From assembly GCA_035532275.1 (NCBI GenBank), contig DATKRG010000224.1:1-25722 (forward strand): DNA of 25,722 nucleotides, written 5' to 3'. Below are positions 22,635 to 25,722 of the stretch, piece after piece. The position numbers and the translations under genes were made by a program. The notes below the pieces were generated by a model. That model was given only the letters and a program-made list of their open reading frames with translations. It searched no databases and had not been told where the DNA came from. The stretch's first letter is position 1. Every line of letters begins with the position of its first letter. The stretch is from UBA9676 sp035532275 (lineage in GTDB: Bacteria; Actinomycetota; Actinomycetes; Streptosporangiales; Streptosporangiaceae).

Positions 22635-22894
22635 TTCGCTCTTCCTCGCCGCTCGATCCTCTCGGCCGAGTCCTCCGTGCCAAGGCCGAGCCGCTATGCG
22701 GTCGCTTCGTGAGCATTGACACGCCGGCCCCTGCCAAGGGTGGCTGCTGCGAGGACGGGGGAGGAGCAGGCATGGAGCGGCCGGGACCGCCCAGGGTCAA
22801 GATCACCGTGTTGTCCGCGCATGGCCTCGCAGGTACGGAAGGACACTGGCTGCGACAACCGGTTTCCGGCACACGATGTACTAGCGTCATCATC
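22635..22894. other. Non-coding 260 bp
   Basis: Open frames exist but none shows recognisable or balanced protein sequence. A long frame upstream of 22895 appears to be read-through of non-coding sequence. No strong hairpin seen. Confidence 0.4.
22882..22887 (+). promoter_or_regulatory. Candidate -10 for a leaderless transcript
   Basis: TAGCGT ends seven bases before the ATG at 22895; no ribosome-binding site is present. Confidence 0.35.
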
Positions 22895-23293
22895 ATGGAC
22901 GGTCACGAGCGCCGCCTGGCATACGAGCCGCTGAGCCTGGTGCAACTGGGTCGCCTGCTAGTTGGGGCGGACCAGTCCCGGCGCTGGCGGCTGGTTGCCG
23001 AGTTCTTGGAGGACTACCGCTGGGAGCCGTCGGGCACACGGTTTGCCCTGCTAGATGATGAACCGCCCGGGACGGGTGACGAACGCTGGGACGTCTTCCT
23101 CGCCGCGCTCGCGGAGCATCTCGCTGCCCGGGACGGACGCGGTGCTCCGCCGTGGGTGGAGCAACGTTCGCTGCGACGGTTGTGGTTCCCCTTCAACACG
23201 CGAGCGGCGCGGGTAGATGCGCTGGTCCACGCGCCCGCGGCGTTCCGGCGGCGGGGCGTGTATGTGGCGCCACAGGAACTGGACGTGGCATGA
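22895..23293 (+). CDS. Putative antitoxin partner of the AbiEii/MNT-like gene
   Basis: 132 residues from the ATG at 22895. Seen: helical N-terminus, RRWRLVAEFLEDYRWEP, then LLDDEPPGTGDERWDVFLAALAEHL, and the C-terminal ALVHAPAAFRRRGVYV. The pattern recurs in actinomycete proteins encoded just before a nucleotidyltransferase; the family has no firm function that I can name. The overlap of start and stop with the next gene (ATGA) implies obligate co-expression, as in toxin-antitoxin pairs. Function is inferred from context. Confidence 0.65.
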   Translation: MDGHERRLAYEPLSLVQLGRLLVGADQSRRWRLVAEFLEDYRWEPSGTRFALLDDEPPGTGDERWDVFLAALAEHLAARDGRGAPPWVEQRSLRRLWFPFNTRAARVDALVHAPAAFRRRGVYVAPQELDVA

Positions 23294-23832
23294 CAGAGCC
23301 CGATCCTCTCCTTGACCGCGCCGCCATTGAGGATGCTTTCCGTCGGCTCGGTGATCGACTCGCGCGTCGCGGCGTCGTCGCGGACATATACGTCTTCGGT
23401 GGTGCGGCGATGGCACTGGCCTACGACGCGCGCCGGGCAACGCGAGACATAGACGCGGTGTTCCAGCCGCACGGAGTGGTGCTGGAAGAGGCATGGGCGG
23501 TTGCCGATGAGCTTGGGCTGCCTCGGTGGTGGCTCAATGAGCAGGCGAGCGCCTATGTTGCTCCTGGTGGTGATGTGGCTGCCCCGCGTGTGTTCGATCA
23601 CCCGGGACTTCGCGTGTCAGCTGCTTCGCCGGAGCACCTACTGGCGATGAAAGTGCTCGCAGCGCGGCGCCGCGACGCAGAGGACATCAGCTTTCTGGTC
23701 AAGCATCTCCGGCTCTCTAGCGTGGCAGAGGTCCTAGCCGTGTGTGCGGACGTCTTCCCGGACGAGCCTGTGCCGGACCGCGCCAGGATGGTTCTTGAAG
23801 ACCTGCTCGGCGGCGTTGACGAGCATGGGTAG
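23290..23832 (+). CDS. AbiEii/MNT-like nucleotidyltransferase (DUF6036-like)
   Basis: 180 residues, starting in the ATGA overlap. Near residues 37-57 it reads YVFGGAAMALAYDARRATRD, then IDAVF; the Gly-Gly and the two Asp in D-x-D are the metal-binding signature of pol-beta-like nucleotidyltransferases. A later EHLLAMKVLAARRRDAEDI matches the AbiEii/DUF6036 C-terminal part, with Lys and Arg expected to help nucleotide binding. Such proteins act as toxins in AbiE-type systems or as MNT antitoxins that modify a partner. Which side it plays here is unresolved. Confidence 0.75.
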   Translation: MTEPDPLLDRAAIEDAFRRLGDRLARRGVVADIYVFGGAAMALAYDARRATRDIDAVFQPHGVVLEEAWAVADELGLPRWWLNEQASAYVAPGGDVAAPRVFDHPGLRVSAASPEHLLAMKVLAARRRDAEDISFLVKHLRLSSVAEVLAVCADVFPDEPVPDRARMVLEDLLGGVDEHG

Positions 23833-23899
23833 CCGGATGCCCAGCTCAGCGACCGAGTCCGCTGGTTGGGTGGGTGTCGGGAATGAGACGGGGTGGGTT

Positions 23900-24157
23900 A
23901 TGCACCTGGGGCGCAAGGACAAAGACGAGTCAGTCGAAAGCGAGAGCGGCGCGCTGCGAGCCACGGTGGACCGTTTGAATTCGCTGCCCTTGGTGTCCCT
24001 TGCCTCCCACCTCATGTTCGGGTTTCAGGGGACGGCGGCCGACGCCCATATGACGTACGTTCTCACGCGGTACGGTGTCTCTGTGCGCGACGCCGGGGCT
24101 GTCGAGCGTTTTCTGGCAGGCTCGACTTCGATCGACGCGATCCGGGCACGTGCCTAG
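23900..24157 (+). CDS. Hypothetical protein
   Basis: 85 residues from the ATG at 23900; a GTG upstream is also possible. Lys/Asp/Glu-rich N-terminus, then LRATVDRLNSLPLVSLASHLMF and AGAVERFLAG. The first part has the feel of a family of small actinomycete cytoplasmic proteins with VDxLN-LPL-xLA helices, so this could be an internally deleted member. Function unknown. Confidence 0.45.
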   Translation: MHLGRKDKDESVESESGALRATVDRLNSLPLVSLASHLMFGFQGTAADAHMTYVLTRYGVSVRDAGAVERFLAGSTSIDAIRARA

Positions 24158-24165
24158 CCGCGCCG

Positions 24166-24614
24166 TTACAGGACGTTCCAGGCGGAGATGACCATCTGCT
24201 CGTGCTCGGTGCCCAGCGCGCTGAGAGTGCCCGGATGTGGGTGGCGGAACAGCCGGCCGGCTGACGGGTCGAGGCCGAGCCAGCGGGCGGTGAGCACGCG
24301 CTGCAGGTGACCGTGCGCGACGAGGGCGAGGTCGCCGTCGTTCAGCAGCGGCCGGACCCGGTCCAGCACCGCGTCCGCGCGCGCAGCCACCTGCTGGAGC
24401 TGCTCGCCAGGATGGCCGGCACCGCCGGGAATGACGCCGTCCCGCCACAGGTACCAGCCCGGCCTGGTCTCCTGGATCTGCGCCGCGGTCATGCCCTGCC
24501 TGCGGCCACGCCCGCGTCAGTCAGCGGAATGTCGGTGCGGCCCGCGTGCTGGCCCGACCGGCTCCACTCGGTCTCGCCGTGCCTGATCAAGATCAGCTCA
24601 CCCATGCCCTGCAT
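24166..24614 (-). pseudogene. Histidine phosphatase-family protein, broken by internal deletion
   Basis: The ATG at 24614, with AGGTGA upstream, reads MGELILIRHGETEW (catalytic RHG) and TDIPLTDAGVAAGRA, then stops at 24489. Another frame, from 24492, continues TAAQIQETRPGWYLWRDGVIPGGAG, and LVAHGHLQRVLTARWLGL (second catalytic His) to a stop at 24166. A whole phosphoglycerate-mutase-like enzyme needs about 45 more residues between the parts (with the second Arg, TSPLQR region), so a deletion plus frameshift has removed them. Not functional as one protein. Confidence 0.8.
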
Positions 24615-25075
24615 AATGTCACCTGATCTGATTCGCGCATTTGCGGTCGCGTCGGGAAGAGGACGCCCCTCCCCTGATCGGCGGGAAATGACCAGCAGCC
24701 GTGCCGCCGATGCTGATGCATCCGCCGTTGCTGACTGTCCTGCGCCGTGAAGCCGTTGGCGATGGCCCACGCGTGAATATCTTCAGGCTCCCAGCTGTAG
24801 CCATGATGCTTGAGGTGCTTGAAAATGTGGACGGCACCCGAGCGTGCCCCGGGATCGTTCAGGCTCTTGTCGCGCTCTTCGGGACGCAGATGCGCCACAT
24901 GCCTGACGACATCGAGCGCAGTGGGCCTCGTGAACGGGGATCGCGCACGCCTCTGGCTGGGCTTAGCCGTGCTGATAAGGCGCCGGCGGCGATAGGTGAA
25001 AGAGCGGAGCCGCTTCAGCGCTTCTTCCACGACGGGGTCCAGCCGCCGGCCATCACCGTCTCCGCTTACCGGCAT
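24593..25075 (-). CDS. Hypothetical protein (possibly C-terminally altered)
   Basis: 160 residues. The central part RPTALDVVRHVAHLRPEERD and VHIFKHLKHHGYSWEPEDIH, then AWAIANGFTAQD, looks like a genuine conserved actinomycete protein of unknown function. The last 45 residues (rich in His, Gln, Arg) do not, and overlap the phosphatase start by 22 bases, so the true end may be frameshifted. The start at 25075 is provisional: the first 45 residues are basic and could be partly non-coding. Confidence 0.5.
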   Translation of the reverse strand: MPVSGDGDGRRLDPVVEEALKRLRSFTYRRRRLISTAKPSQRRARSPFTRPTALDVVRHVAHLRPEERDKSLNDPGARSGAVHIFKHLKHHGYSWEPEDIHAWAIANGFTAQDSQQRRMHQHRRHGCWSFPADQGRGVLFPTRPQMRESDQVTLCRAWVS

Positions 25076-25097
25076 GAGTGGACGTCCTGGGCGGCGT

Positions 25098-25454
25098 TTA
25101 GTTTCCGAACGAGAGGCGCAGGTCCGCGTTGATCATGACATCAAGGCGGTAGCGCAATTGGTCAAGGCGTTCTGCATCCTCGTCGGATGCCTCGCCCATC
25201 AGCGTCCAGGTGAGGCGCTGGTCCTCGATGTCGAAGCGGATCTGGTCATCCGGCCGGTCGGGCCACAGGGATGCCCAAACAACCAGGGAAGGAAAGACGG
25301 TCTGAACTACGCGGGGCGGGAGTTCGTCATCGCGGAGATCAAGCCATGTGCGGCGCGCCTGGTCTGCGATTGGATCGCTGAGTGCCTCGTAGATCGCCCA
25401 CGCTGGCGGCGGCTGGGCTTTGGAGCGCCTGCGGAGGACGCGGATCGAGACCAT
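25098..25454 (-). CDS. SRPBCC/START-like hypothetical protein
   Basis: 118 residues from the ATG at 25454; a GTG at 25481, nine codons upstream, is the alternative and would give a ribosome-binding site less crowded than the GGAGG only two bases before the ATG. The sequence IYEALSDP, VVWASLWPDRPDDQIRFDIE, LTWTLMG and LRYRLDVMINADLRLSFG fits a family of ligand-binding START/SRPBCC-like proteins in actinomycetes. No catalytic residues are identifiable. Confidence 0.6.
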   Translation of the reverse strand: MVSIRVLRRRSKAQPPPAWAIYEALSDPIADQARRTWLDLRDDELPPRVVQTVFPSLVVWASLWPDRPDDQIRFDIEDQRLTWTLMGEASDEDAERLDQLRYRLDVMINADLRLSFGN

Positions 25455-25524
25455 CTCCTCCCGCGCCTCGGTCAAGGTCACAGTACTTATCCCGCCTCGG
25501 CAAGACCACCCGCCCAGCGGCATG

Positions 25525-25550
25525 ACCGGCGTGACCGGCGTGACCGGCAA
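25525..25550. repeat. 9-bp tandem repeat, three units
   Basis: GACCGGCGT, GACCGGCGT and GACCGGCAA follow one another after 25522. Small and probably not functional, it fills the gap between two genes. Confidence 0.5.
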
Positions 25551-25578
25551 AGAGCTTCGCTGCCCGCGCCGCCCGGGG

Positions 25579-25722
25579 TCAGGAGACTGTCGAAGTTGCC
25601 CGGCGGTCGGCGAAGACCAGGTAGTTGAAGATGACGAACCTGAGGATGAACGTGACGCCGTTGGCGCACAGGTAGAGCCCCTGCACGAAGGCGCTGAACG
25701 CGAAGCCGTGCAGCCCGAGCAC
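25579..25722 (-). CDS. GtrA-like membrane protein, C-terminal 47 residues (5' part beyond window)
   Basis: In frame from the right edge to TGA at 25579. The end reads LYLCANGVTFILRFVIFNYL, then VFADRRAT, the same closing motif as the GtrA-like gene at 6156-6836 but with no long tail. GtrA proteins are four-helix membrane proteins for polyprenyl-linked sugar export. It is a second copy in this window region; its neighbours beyond the edge should show its partner glycosyltransferase. Confidence 0.8.
   Translation of the reverse strand: MLGLHGFAFSAFVQGLYLCANGVTFILRFVIFNYLVFADRRATSTVS

Overview
The window is high-GC DNA from an actinomycete-type bacterium (Actinomycetota). The signs are strongly GC-biased third codon positions, frequent GTG/TTG starts, 4-base start/stop overlaps, a mycobacterial/streptomycete-type LexA box, a DnaE2 plus DUF6504-like SOS pair, and an expansin remnant. 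The genus cannot be fixed from the sequence alone.

Left part, bases 1 to about 17,860, looks like chromosomal backbone. It holds two overlapping dynamin/YfjP-like GTPase genes (minus strand); a divergent NAD-sugar epimerase and family-2 glycosyltransferase pair (plus); a convergent GtrA-like membrane gene whose 3' end overlaps the glycosyltransferase by 241 bp; a large secreted DUF1906-type protein with a C-terminal propeller-like repeat domain; an SOS-controlled DUF6504-like/dnaE2 operon with a palindromic LexA box over its -10; a TetR regulator; a frameshifted expansin remnant; glyA; and a serine beta-lactamase-like hydrolase. Several of these genes carry in-frame tandem repeats with a 15-bp period.

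Right part, 17,866 to 25,722, is accessory DNA. It opens with tRNA-Arg(TCT), directly followed by a decayed tyrosine integrase (one nonsense codon, two frameshifts). Next come a BrnT-like/HicB-like/DUF6941-like three-gene set, a small GntR regulator, a short MobF relaxase remnant, a Phd-like antitoxin with a truncated RelE toxin, an intact SAM methyltransferase with a different codon style, a two-gene set ending in an AbiEii/MNT-like nucleotidyltransferase, and small unknown genes. It continues with a histidine phosphatase broken by an internal deletion, two minus-strand hypothetical genes, and the C-terminal end of a second GtrA-like protein at the right edge. I read this as the graveyard of a tRNA-integrated conjugative element that has kept or gathered toxin-antitoxin-like modules.

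No CRISPR array, rRNA or complete insertion sequence was seen. The less-described items are the BrnT/HicB/DUF6941-like operon, the structured leader of the DUF1906 gene, the 15-bp repeat arrays and the antisense overlap of the glycosyltransferase and GtrA tails.
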